Assembly (NCBI GenBank): GCA_964057225.1
Contig: OZ059898.1
Coordinates: 1,860,001 to 1,924,000 of the forward strand
From: Auanema rhodensis
Lineage: Eukaryota > Nematoda > Chromadorea > Rhabditida > Rhabditidae
DNA: 64,000 nt
Direction: 5' to 3'
The notes beneath the pieces are model-generated. The model saw only the letters and a program-made list of their open reading frames with translations, had not been told where the DNA came from and did no database searches. Both the position numbers and the translations under genes were made by a program. Positions 51,249 through 63,883 of the stretch are shown one piece after another; position 1 is the first letter of the stretch; each line of letters starts with the position of its first letter.

Positions 51249-53003
51249 GTTGAATAACATTGTCCATCGTCTTTGCCTTGAAAAAAGAAATCTAAAAACA
51301 TCTACTTTTTGCTAAATTATTTTGAAATTTTTCGAAAAAATTTTTGTCAAAATGTTTTTGGAAGCAATGTTGAGTGTACATGGAAACTCAACATACACTA
51401 ATGCATCATTTTTCAAACGATCATAACTAATTTTTGTATTAAGCGTTTTTCAATGTAGTATAGTGCATTCGATGCGGATTTTTAAGCTGCGTCGATCTGT
51501 GTTATCAGATTTGCGCTAGCTTAAAAATGCACCGAGATATCAACTGGTATAAGTTCACACTTATATCCTCGATTTTCACCCTGAAGAATTAATTTTTTCG
51601 TTGAATAACATTGTCCATCGTCTTTGCCTTGAAAAAAGGAATCTAAAAACATCTACTTTTTGCTAAATTATTTTGAAATTTTTCGAAAAAATTTTTGTCA
51701 AAATGTTTTTGGAAGCAATGTTGAGTGTACATGGAAACTCAACATACACTAATGCATCATTTTTCAAACGATCATAACTAATTTTTGTATTAAGCGTTTC
51801 TCAATGTAGTATAGTGCATTCGATGCGGATTTTTAAGCTGCGTCGATCTGTGTTATCAGATTTGCGCTAGCTTAAAAATGCACCGAGATATTAACTGATA
51901 TAAGTTCACACTTATATCCTCGATTTTCACCCTGAAGAATTAATTTTTTCGTTGAATAACAGTGTCCATCGTCTTTGCCTTGAAAAAAGGAATCTAAAAA
52001 CATCTACTTTTTGCTAAATTATTTTGAAATTTTTCGAAAAAATTTTTGTCAAAATGTTTTTGGAAGCAATGTTGAGTGTACATGGAAACTCAACATACAC
52101 TAATGCATCATTTTTCAAACGATCATAACTAATTTTTGTATTAAGCGTTTTTCAATGTAGTATAGTGCATTCGATGCGGATTTTTAAGCTGCGTCGATCT
52201 GTGTTATCAGATTTGCGCTAGCTTAAAAATGCACCGAGATATCAACTGGTATAAGTTCACAATTATATCCTCGATTTTCACCCTGAAGAATTAATTTTTT
52301 CGTTGAATAACATTGTCCATCGTCTTTGCCTTGAAAAAAGGAATCTAAAAACATCTACTTTTTGCTAAATTATTTTGAAATTTTTCGAAAAAATTTTTGT
52401 CAAAATGTTTTTGGAAGCAATGTTGAGTGTACATGGAAACTCAACATACACTAATGCATCATTTTTCAAACGATCATAACTAATTTTTGTATTAAGCGTT
52501 TTTCAATGTAGTATAGTGCATTCGATGCGGATTTTTAAGCTGCGTCGATCTGTGTTATCAGATTTGCGCTAGCTTAAAAATGCACCGAGATATTAACTGA
52601 TATAAGTTCACACTTATATCCTCGATTTTCACCCTGAAGAATTAATTTTTTCGTTGAATAACAGTGTCCATCGTCTTTGCCTTGAAAAAAGGAATCTAAA
52701 AACATCTACTTTTTGCTAAATTATTTTGAAATTTTTCGAAAAAATTTTTGTCAAAATGTTTTTGGAAGCAATGTTGAGTGTACATGGAAACTCAACATAC
52801 ACTAATGCATCATTTTTCAAACGATCATAACTAATTTTTGTATTAAGCGTTTCTCAATGTAGTATAGTGCATTCGATGCGGATTTTTAAGCTGCGTCCAT
52901 CTGTGTTATCAGATTTGCGCTAGCTTAAAAATGCACCGAGATATTAACTGATATAAGTTCACACTTATATCCTCGATTTTCACCCTGAAGAATTAATTTT
53001 TTC

Positions 53004-56000
53004 GTTGAATAACAGTGTCCATCGTCTTTGCCTTGAAAAAAGGAATCTAAAAACATCTACTTTTTGCTAAATTATTTTGAAATTTTTCGAAAAAATTTTT
53101 GTCAAAATGTTTTTGGAAGCAATGTTGAGTGTACATGGAAACTCAACATACACTAATGCATCATTTTTCAAACGATCATAACTAATTTTTGTATTAAGCG
53201 TTTTCCAATGTAGTATAGTGCATTCGATGCGGATTTTTAAGCTGCGTCGATCTGTGTTATCAGATTTGCGCTAGCTTAAAAATGCACCGAGATATCAACT
53301 GGTATAAGTTCACACTTATATCCTCGATTTTCACCCTGAAGAATTAATTTTTTCGTTGAATAACATTGTCCATCGTCTTTGCCTTGAAAAAAGGAATCTA
53401 AAAACATCTACTTTTTGCTAAATTATCTTGAAATTTTTCGAAAAAATTTTTGTCAAAATGTTTTTGGAAGCAATGTTGAGTGTACATGGAAACTCAACAT
53501 ACACTAATGCATCATTTTTCAAACGATCATAACTAATTTTTGTATTAAGCGTTTCTCAATGTAGTATAGTGCATTCGATGCGGATTTTTAAGCTGCGTCG
53601 ATCTGTGTTATCAGATTTGCGCTAGCTTAAAAATGCACCGAGATATTAACTGATATAAGTTCACACTTATATCCTCGATTTTCACCCTGAAGAATTAATT
53701 TTTTCGTTGAATAACATTGTCCATCGTCTTTGCCTTGAAAAAAGGAATCTAAAAACATCTACTTTTTGCTAAATTATTTTGAAATTTTTCGAAAAAATTT
53801 TTGTCAAAATGTTTTTGGAAGCAATGTTGAGTGTACATGGAAACTCAACATACACTAATGCATCATTTTTCAAACGATCATAACTAATTTTTGTATTAAG
53901 CGTTTTTCAATGTAGTATAGTGCATTCGATGCGGATTTTTAAGCTGCGTCGATCTGTGTTATCAGATTTGCGCTAGCTTAAAAATGCACCGAGATATCAA
54001 CTGGTATAAGTTCACACTTATATCCTCGATTTTCACCCTGAAGAATTAATTTTTTCGTTGAATAACATTGTCCATCGTCTTTGCCTTGAAAAAAGGAATC
54101 TAAAAACATCTACTTTTTGCTAAATTATCTTGAAATTTTTCGAAAAAATTTTTGTCAAAATGTTTTTGGAAGCAATGTTGAGTGTACATGGAAACTCAAC
54201 ATACACTAATGCATCATTTTTCAAACGATCATAACTAATTTTTGTATTAAGCGTTTCTCAATGTAGTATAGTGCATTCGATGCGGATTTTTAAGCTGCGT
54301 CGATCTGTGTTATCAGATTTGCGCTAGCTTAAAAATGCACCGAGATATTAACTGATATAAGTTCACACTTATATCCTCGATTTTCACCCTGAAGAATTAA
54401 TTTTTTCGTTGAATAACATTGTCCATCGTCTTTGCCTTGAAAAAAGGAATCTAAAAACATCTACTTTTTGCTAAATTATTTTGAAATTTTTCGAAAAAAT
54501 TTTTGTCAAAATGTTTTTGGAAGCAATGTTGAGTGTACATGGAAACTCAACATACACTAATGCATCATTTTTCAAACGATCATAACTAATTTTTGTATTA
54601 AGCGTTTTTCAATGTAGTATAGTGCATTCGATGCGGATTTTTAAGCTGCGTCGATCTGTGTTATCAGATTTGCGCTAGCTTAAAAATGCACCGAGATATC
54701 AACTGGTATAAGTTCACAATTATATCCTCGATTTTCACCCTGAAGAATTAATTTTTTCGTTGAATAACATTGTCCATCGTCTTTGCCTTGAAAAAAGAAA
54801 TCTAAAAACATCTACTTTTTGCTAAATTATTTTGAAATTTTTCGAAAAAATTTTTGTCAAAATGTTTTTGGAAGCAATGTTGAGTGTACATGGAAACTCA
54901 ACATACACTAATGCATCATTTTTCAAACGATCATAACTAATTTTTGTATTAAGCGTTTTTCAATGTAGTATAGTGCATTCGATGCGGATTTTTAAGCTGC
55001 GTCGATCTGTGTTATCAGATTTGCGCTAGCTTAAAAATGCACCGAGATATCAACTGGTATAAGTTCACACTTATATCCTCGATTTTCACCCTGAAGAATT
55101 AATTTTTTCGTTGAATAACATTGTCCATCGTCTTTGCCTTGAAAAAAGGAATCTAAAAACATCTACTTTTTGCTAAATTATTTTGAAATTTTTCGAAAAA
55201 ATTTTTGTCAAAATGTTTTTGGAAGCAATGTTGAGTGTACATGGAAACTCAACATACACTAATGCATCATTTTTCAAACGATCATAACTAATTTTTGTAT
55301 TAAGCGTTTCTCAATGTAGTATAGTGCATTCGATGCGGATTTTTAAGCTGCGTCGATCTGTGTTATCAGATTTGCGCTAGCTTAAAAATGCACCGAGATA
55401 TTAACTGATATAAGTTCACACTTATATCCTCGATTTTCACCCTGAAGAATTAATTTTTTCGTTGAATAACAGTGTCCATCGTCTTTGCCTTGAAAAAAGG
55501 AATCTAAAAACATCTACTTTTTGCTAAATTATTTTGAAATTTTTCGAAAAAATTTTTGTCAAAATGTTTTTGGAAGCAATGTTGAGTGTACATGGAAACT
55601 CAACATACACTAATGCATCATTTTTCAAACGATCATAACTAATTTTTGTATTAAGCGTTTCTCAATGTAGTATAGTGCATTCGATGCGGATTTTTAAGCT
55701 GCGTCGATCTGTGTTATCAGATTTGCGCTAGCTTAAAAATGCACCGAGATATTAACTGATATAAGTTCACACTTATATCCTCGATTTTCACCCTGAAGAA
55801 TTAATTTTTTCGTTGAATAACAGTGTCCATCGTCTTTGCCTTGAAAAAAGGAATCTAAAAACATCTACTTTTTGCTAAATTATTTTGAAATTTTTCGAAA
55901 AAATTTTTGTCAAAATGTTTTTGGAAGCAATGTTGAGTGTACATGGAAACTCAACATACACTAATGCATCATTTTTCAAACGATCATAACTAATTTTTGT

Positions 56001-56513
56001 ATTAAGCGTTTTCCAATGTAGTATAGTGCATTCGATGCGGATTTTTAAGCTGCGTCGATCTGTGTTATCAGATTTGCGCTAGCTTAAAAATGCACCGAGA
56101 TATCAACTGGTATAAGTTCACACTTATATCCTCGATTTTCACCCTGAAGAATTAATTTTTTCGTTGAATAACATTGTCCATCGTCTTTGCCTTGAAAAAA
56201 GGAATCTAAAAACATCTACTTTTTGCTAAATTATCTTGAAATTTTTCGAAAAAATTTTTGTCAAAATGTTTTTGGAAGCAATGTTGAGTGTACATGGAAA
56301 CTCAACATACACTAATGCATCATTTTTCAAACGATCATAACTAATTTTTGTATTAAGCGTTTCTCAATGTAGTATAGTGCATTCGATGCGGATTTTTAAG
56401 CTGCGTCGATCTGTGTTATCAGATTTGCGCTAGCTTAAAAATGCACCGAGATATTAACTGATATAAGTTCACACTTATATCCTCGATTTTCACCCTGAAG
56501 AATTAATTTTTTC
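53004..56513 (+). repeat. First copy of a 10-monomer, 3510-bp higher-order repeat (monomers 151-160)
   Basis: The ten monomers carry this ordered series of markers: 'acagtgtc' plus 'ttccaatg'; 'tatcttg' plus 'ttaactg'; 'tttcaatg' plus 'ctggtat'; 'tatcttg' plus 'ttaactg'; 'ctggtat' plus 'acaatta'; 'agaaatc' plus 'ctggtat'; 'ttaactg'; 'acagtgtc' plus 'ttaactg'; 'acagtgtc' plus 'ttccaatg'; 'tatcttg' plus 'ttaactg'. The whole series is repeated immediately downstream. The flanking monomer 150, which has a private 'gtccatctg', does not match monomer 160, so this copy's left boundary is at or close to 53004. Confidence 0.88.
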
Positions 56514-59500
56514 GTTGAATAACAGTGTCCATCGTCTTTGCCTTGAAAAAAGGAATCTAAAAACATCTACTTTTTGCTAAATTATTTTGAAATTTTTCGA
56601 AAAAATTTTTGTCAAAATGTTTTTGGAAGCAATGTTGAGTGTACATGGAAACTCAACATACACTAATGCATCATTTTTCAAACGATCATAACTAATTTTT
56701 GTATTAAGCGTTTTCCAATGTAGTATAGTGCATTCGATGCGGATTTTTAAGCTGCGTCGATCTGTGTTATCAGATTTGCGCTAGCTTAAAAATGCACCGA
56801 GATATCAACTGGTATAAGTTCACACTTATATCCTCGATTTTCACCCTGAAGAATTAATTTTTTCGTTGAATAACATTGTCCATCGTCTTTGCCTTGAAAA
56901 AAGGAATCTAAAAACATCTACTTTTTGCTAAATTATCTTGAAATTTTTCGAAAAAATTTTTGTCAAAATGTTTTTGGAAGCAATGTTGAGTGTACATGGA
57001 AACTCAACATACACTAATGCATCATTTTTCAAACGATCATAACTAATTTTTGTATTAAGCGTTTCTCAATGTAGTATAGTGCATTCGATGCGGATTTTTA
57101 AGCTGCGTCGATCTGTGTTATCAGATTTGCGCTAGCTTAAAAATGCACCGAGATATTAACTGATATAAGTTCACACTTATATCCTCGATTTTCACCCTGA
57201 AGAATTAATTTTTTCGTTGAATAACATTGTCCATCGTCTTTGCCTTGAAAAAAGGAATCTAAAAACATCTACTTTTTGCTAAATTATTTTGAAATTTTTC
57301 GAAAAAATTTTTGTCAAAATGTTTTTGGAAGCAATGTTGAGTGTACATGGAAACTCAACATACACTAATGCATCATTTTTCAAACGATCATAACTAATTT
57401 TTGTATTAAGCGTTTTTCAATGTAGTATAGTGCATTCGATGCGGATTTTTAAGCTGCGTCGATCTGTGTTATCAGATTTGCGCTAGCTTAAAAATGCACC
57501 GAGATATCAACTGGTATAAGTTCACACTTATATCCTCGATTTTCACCCTGAAGAATTAATTTTTTCGTTGAATAACATTGTCCATCGTCTTTGCCTTGAA
57601 AAAAGGAATCTAAAAACATCTACTTTTTGCTAAATTATCTTGAAATTTTTCGAAAAAATTTTTGTCAAAATGTTTTTGGAAGCAATGTTGAGTGTACATG
57701 GAAACTCAACATACACTAATGCATCATTTTTCAAACGATCATAACTAATTTTTGTATTAAGCGTTTCTCAATGTAGTATAGTGCATTCGATGCGGATTTT
57801 TAAGCTGCGTCGATCTGTGTTATCAGATTTGCGCTAGCTTAAAAATGCACCGAGATATTAACTGATATAAGTTCACACTTATATCCTCGATTTTCACCCT
57901 GAAGAATTAATTTTTTCGTTGAATAACATTGTCCATCGTCTTTGCCTTGAAAAAAGGAATCTAAAAACATCTACTTTTTGCTAAATTATTTTGAAATTTT
58001 TCGAAAAAATTTTTGTCAAAATGTTTTTGGAAGCAATGTTGAGTGTACATGGAAACTCAACATACACTAATGCATCATTTTTCAAACGATCATAACTAAT
58101 TTTTGTATTAAGCGTTTTTCAATGTAGTATAGTGCATTCGATGCGGATTTTTAAGCTGCGTCGATCTGTGTTATCAGATTTGCGCTAGCTTAAAAATGCA
58201 CCGAGATATCAACTGGTATAAGTTCACAATTATATCCTCGATTTTCACCCTGAAGAATTAATTTTTTCGTTGAATAACATTGTCCATCGTCTTTGCCTTG
58301 AAAAAAGAAATCTAAAAACATCTACTTTTTGCTAAATTATTTTGAAATTTTTCGAAAAAATTTTTGTCAAAATGTTTTTGGAAGCAATGTTGAGTGTACA
58401 TGGAAACTCAACATACACTAATGCATCATTTTTCAAACGATCATAACTAATTTTTGTATTAAGCGTTTTTCAATGTAGTATAGTGCATTCGATGCGGATT
58501 TTTAAGCTGCGTCGATCTGTGTTATCAGATTTGCGCTAGCTTAAAAATGCACCGAGATATCAACTGGTATAAGTTCACACTTATATCCTCGATTTTCACC
58601 CTGAAGAATTAATTTTTTCGTTGAATAACATTGTCCATCGTCTTTGCCTTGAAAAAAGGAATCTAAAAACATCTACTTTTTGCTAAATTATTTTGAAATT
58701 TTTCGAAAAAATTTTTGTCAAAATGTTTTTGGAAGCAATGTTGAGTGTACATGGAAACTCAACATACACTAATGCATCATTTTTCAAACGATCATAACTA
58801 ATTTTTGTATTAAGCGTTTCTCAATGTAGTATAGTGCATTCGATGCGGATTTTTAAGCTGCGTCGATCTGTGTTATCAGATTTGCGCTAGCTTAAAAATG
58901 CACCGAGATATTAACTGATATAAGTTCACACTTATATCCTCGATTTTCACCCTGAAGAATTAATTTTTTCGTTGAATAACAGTGTCCATCGTCTTTGCCT
59001 TGAAAAAAGGAATCTAAAAACATCTACTTTTTGCTAAATTATTTTGAAATTTTTCGAAAAAATTTTTGTCAAAATGTTTTTGGAAGCAATGTTGAGTGTA
59101 CATGGAAACTCAACATACACTAATGCATCATTTTTCAAACGATCATAACTAATTTTTGTATTAAGCGTTTCTCAATGTAGTATAGTGCATTCGATGCGGA
59201 TTTTTAAGCTGCGTCGATCTGTGTTATCAGATTTGCGCTAGCTTAAAAATGCACCGAGATATTAACTGATATAAGTTCACACTTATATCCTCGATTTTCA
59301 CCCTGAAGAATTAATTTTTTCGTTGAATAACAGTGTCCATCGTCTTTGCCTTGAAAAAAGGAATCTAAAAACATCTACTTTTTGCTAAATTATTTTGAAA
59401 TTTTTCGAAAAAATTTTTGTCAAAATGTTTTTGGAAGCAATGTTGAGTGTACATGGAAACTCAACATACATAATGCATCATTTTTCAAACGATCATAACT

Positions 59501-60022
59501 AATTTTTGTATTAAGCGTTTTCCAATGTAGTATAGTGCATTCGATGCGGATTTTTAAGCTGCGTCGATCTGTGTTATCAGATTTGCGCTAGCTTAAAAAT
59601 GCACCGAGATATCAACTGGTATAAGTTCACACTTATATCCTCGATTTTCACCCTGAAGAATTAATTTTTTCGTTGAATAACATTGTCCATCGTCTTTGCC
59701 TTGAAAAAAGGAATCTAAAAACATCTACTTTTTGCTAAATTATCTTGAAATTTTTCGAAAAAATTTTTGTCAAAATGTTTTTGGAAGCAATGTTGAGTGT
59801 ACATGGAAACTCAACATACACTAATGCATCATTTTTCAAACGATCATAACTAATTTTTGTATTAAGCGTTTCTCAATGTAGTATAGTGCATTCGATGCGG
59901 ATTTTTAAGCTGCGTCGATCTGTGTTATCAGATTTGCGCTAGCTTAAAAATGCACCGAGATATTAACTGATATAAGTTCACACTTATATCCTCGATTTTC
60001 ACCCTGAAGAATTAATTTTTTC
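56514..60022 (+). repeat. Second tandem copy of the 10-monomer higher-order repeat (monomers 161-170)
   Basis: All ten monomers match monomers 151-160 in order at every diagnostic site I tracked. Paired markers are 3510 bp apart (for example 'ccaatg' at 53205 and 56715, 'agtgtcc' at 55471 and 58981), or 3509 bp for pairs whose second member lies after the one-base deletion in monomer 169. Monomer 171 lacks 'acagtgtc' and 'ttccaatg', so a third copy does not start. Two complete adjacent copies are the minimal footprint of an unequal crossover in register at ten monomers. Confidence 0.88.
59469..59472 (+). other. Single-base deletion (missing C) in monomer 169
   Basis: The consensus 'acatacactaatg' reads 'acatacataatg' here, making monomer 169 350 bp. 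It is absent from the paired monomer 159 of the upstream 10-monomer copy, so it arose after that duplication or is a sequencing error. Confidence 0.88.
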
Positions 60023-61075
60023 GTTGAATAACATTGTCCATCGTCTTTGCCTTGAAAAAAGGAATCTAAAAACATCTACTTTTTGCTAAATTATTTTGAA
60101 ATTTTTCGAAAAAATTTTTGTCAAAATGTTTTTGGAAGCAATGTTGAGTGTACATGGAAACTCAACATACACTAATGCATCATTTTTCAAACGATCATAA
60201 CTAATTTTTGTATTAAGCGTTTTTCAATGTAGTATAGTGCATTCGATGCGGATTTTTAAGCTGCGTCGATCTGTGTTATCAGATTTGCGCTAGCTTAAAA
60301 ATGCACCGAGATATCAACTGGTATAAGTTCACACTTATATCCTCGATTTTCACCCTGAAGAATTAATTTTTTCGTTGAATAACATTGTCCATCGTCTTTG
60401 CCTTGAAAAAAGGAATCTAAAAACATCTACTTTTTGCTAAATTATCTTGAAATTTTTCGAAAAAATTTTTGTCAAAATGTTTTTGGAAGCAATGTTGAGT
60501 GTACATGGAAACTCAACATACACTAATGCATCATTTTTCAAACGATCATAACTAATTTTTGTATTAAGCGTTTCTCAATGTAGTATAGTGCATTCGATGC
60601 GGATTTTTAAGCTGCGTCGATCTGTGTTATCAGATTTGCGCTAGCTTAAAAATGCACCGAGATATTAACTGATATAAGTTCACACTTATATCCTCGATTT
60701 TCACCCTGAAGAATTAATTTTTTCGTTGAATAACATTGTCCATCGTCTTTGCCTTGAAAAAAGGAATCTAAAAACATCTACTTTTTGCTAAATTATTTTG
60801 AAATTTTTCGAAAAAATTTTTGTCAAAATGTTTTTGGAAGCAATGTTGAGTGTACATGGAAACTCAACATACACTAATGCATCATTTTTCAAACGATCAT
60901 AACTAATTTTTGTATTAAGCGTTTTTCAATGTAGTATAGTGCATTCGATGCGGATTTTTAAGCTGCGTCGATCTGTGTTATCAGATTTGCGCTAGCTTAA
61001 AAATGCACCGAGATATCAACTGGTATAAGTTCACACTTATATCCTCGATTTTCACCCTGAAGAATTAATTTTTTC

Positions 61076-63883
61076 GTTGAATAACATTGTCCATCGTCTT
61101 TGCCTTGAAAAAAGGAATCTAAAAACATCTACTTTTTGCTAAATTATTTTGAAATTTTTCGAAAAAATTTTTGTCAAAATGTTTTTGGAAGCAATGTTGA
61201 GTGTACATGGAAACTCAACATACACTAATGCATCATTTTTCAAACGATCATAACTAATTTTTGTATTAAGTGTTTCTCAATGTAGTATAGTGCATTCGAT
61301 GCGGATTTTTAAGCTGCGTCGATCTGTGTTATCAGATTTGCGCTAGCTTAAAAATGCACTGAGATATCAACTGATATAAGTTCACACTTATATCCTCGAT
61401 TTTCACCCTGAAGAATTAATTTTTTCGTTGAATAACATTGTCCATCGTCTTTGCCTTGAAAAAAGGAATCTAAAAACATCTACTTTTTGCTAAATTATCT
61501 CGAAATTTTTCGAAAAAATTTTTGTCAAAATGTTTTTGGAAGCAATGTTGAGTGTACATGGAAACTCAACATACACTAATGCATCATTTTTCAAACGATC
61601 ATAACTAATTTTTGTATTAAGCGTTTCTCAATGTAGTATAGTGCATTCGATGCGGATTTTTAAGCTGCGTCGATCTGTGTTATCAGATTTGCGCTAGCTT
61701 AAAAATGCACCGAGATATCAACTGATATAAGTTCACACTTATATCCTCGATTTTCACCCTGAAGAATTAATTTTTTCGTTGAATAACATTGTCCATCGTC
61801 TTTGCCTTGAAAAAAGGAATCTAAAAACATCTACTTTTTGCTAAATTATTTTGAAATTTTTCGAAAAAATTTTTGTCAAAATGTTTTTGGAAGCAATGTT
61901 GAGTGTACATGGAAACTCAACATACACTAATGCATCATTTTTCAAACGATCATAACTAATTTTTGTATTAAGCGTTTCTCAATGTAGTATAGTGCATTCG
62001 ATGCGGATTTTTAAGCTGCGTCGATCTGTGTTATCAGATTTGCGCTAGCTTAAAAATGCACCGAGATATTAACTGATATAAGTTCACACTTATATCCTCG
62101 ATTTTCACCCTGAAGAATTAATTTTTTCGTTGAATAACATTGTCCATCGTCTTTGCCTTGAAAAAAGGAATCTAAAAACATCTACTTTTTGCTAAATTAT
62201 TTCGAAATTTTTCGAAAAAATTTTTGTCAAAATGTTTTTGGAAGCAATGTTGAGTGTACATGGAAACTCAACATACACTAATGCATCATTTTTCAAACGA
62301 TCATAACTAATTTTTGTATTAAGCGTTTCTCAATGTAGTATAGTGCATTCGATGCGGATTTTTATGCTGCGTCGATCTGTGTTATCAGATTTGCGCTAGC
62401 TTAAAAATGCACCGAGATATCAACTGATATAAGTTCACACTTATATCCTCGATTTTCACCCTGAAGAATTAATTTTTTCGTTGAATAACATTGTCCATCG
62501 TCTTTGCCTTGAAAAAAGAAATCTAAAAACATCTACTTTTCGATAAATTATTTTGAAATTTTTCGAAAAAATTTTTGTCAAAATGTTTTTGGAAGCAATG
62601 TTGAGTGTACATGGAAACTCAACATACACTAATGCATCATTTTTCAAACGATCATAACTAATTTTTGTATTAAGCGTTTCTCAATGTAGTATAGTGCATT
62701 CGATGCGGATTTTTAAGCTGCGTCGATCTGTGTTATCAGATTTGCGCTAGCTTAAAAATGCACCGAGATATCAACTGATATAAGTTCACACTTATATCCT
62801 CGATTTTCACCCTGAAGAATTAATTTTTTCGTTGAATAACATTGTCCATCGTCTTTGCCTTGAAAAAAGGAATCTAAAAACATCTACTTTTTGCTAAATT
62901 ATTTTGAAATTTTTCGAAAAAATTTTTGTCAAAATGTTTTTGGAAGCAATGTTGAGTGTACATGGAAACTCAACATACACTAATGCATCATTTTTCAAAC
63001 GATCATAACTAATTTTTGTATTAAGCGTTTCTCAATGTAGTATAGTGCATTCGATGCGGATTTTTAAGCTGCGTCGATCTGTGTTATCAGATTTGCGCTA
63101 GCTTAAAAATGCACCGAGATATCAACTGATATAAGTTCACACTTATATCCTCGATTTTCACCCTGAAGAATTAATTTTTTCGTTGAATAACATTGTCCAT
63201 CGTCTTTGCCTTGAAAAAAGGAATCTAAAAACATCTACTTTTTGCTAAATTATCTTGAAATTTTTCGAAAAAATTTTTGTCAAAATGTTTTTGGAAGCAA
63301 TGTTGAGTGTACATGGAAACTCAACATACACTAATGCATCATTTTTCAAACGATCATAACTAATTTTTGTATTAAGTGTTTCTCAATGTAGTATAGTGCA
63401 TTCGATGCGGATTTTTAAGCTGCGTCGATCTGTGTTATCAGATTTGCGCTAGCTTAAAAATGCACTGAGATATCAACTGATATAAGTTCACACTTATATC
63501 CTCGATTTTCACCCTGAAGAATTAATTTTTTCGTTGAATAACATTGTCCATCGTCTTTGCCTTGAAAAAAGGAATCTAAAAACATCTACTTTTTGCTAAA
63601 TTATCTCGAAATTTTTCGAAAAAATTTTTGTCAAAATGTTTTTGGAAGCAATGTTGAGTGTACATGGAAACTCAACATACACTAATGCATCATTTTTCAA
63701 ACGATCATAACTAATTTTTGTATTAAGCGTTTCTCAATGTAGTATAGTGCATTCGATGCGGATTTTTAAGCTGCGTCGATCTGTGTTATCAGATTTGCGC
63801 TAGCTTAAAAATGCACCGAGATATCAACTGATATAAGTTCACACTTATATCCTCGATTTTCACCCTGAAGAATTAATTTTTTC
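61076..63883 (+). repeat. Array region V: near-consensus monomers 174-181 with a 6-monomer recurrence
   Basis: 'taagtgttt' (offset 196 C to T) with 'gcactgag' (offset 285 C to T) occurs in monomers 174 and 180. Each is followed by a monomer with 'tatctcg' (175 and 181). The two pairs, 61076-61777 and 63182-63883, are exactly six periods (2106 bp) apart. Monomers 176-179 are mostly consensus, with private changes: 'tttatgctg' in 177 and 'cgataaatt' in 178. The latter removes a reverse-strand stop codon and creates the only longer open frame in the window. Confidence 0.85.

Larger units (their letters stand above)
47036..61075 (+). repeat. Array region IV: monomers 134-173, alternating two haplotypes
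   Basis: This region is dominated by two linked haplotypes. Type P has 'tttcaatg' or 'ttccaatg' at offsets 199-206 with 'caactggt' at 293-300, often with 'acaatta' (offset 312). Type Q has 'tctcaatg' with 'ttaactgat' (offset 293 C to T), often with 'tatcttg' (offset 73). Many monomers of both types also carry 'acagtgtc' (offset 12 T to G). P and Q often alternate, giving a dimeric texture under the longer 7- and 10-monomer units. No coding or unique sequence is present. Confidence 0.92.

Noticed and set aside
62456-62647. A 63-residue open frame on the minus strand, with ATG at 62647-62645
   Set aside because: It lies wholly within satellite monomers and exists only because monomer 178 reads 'cgataaatt' instead of 'tgctaaatt', turning a reverse-strand TAG into TAT. 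The same frame is closed in the other monomers. It has no recognisable motif or coding context.
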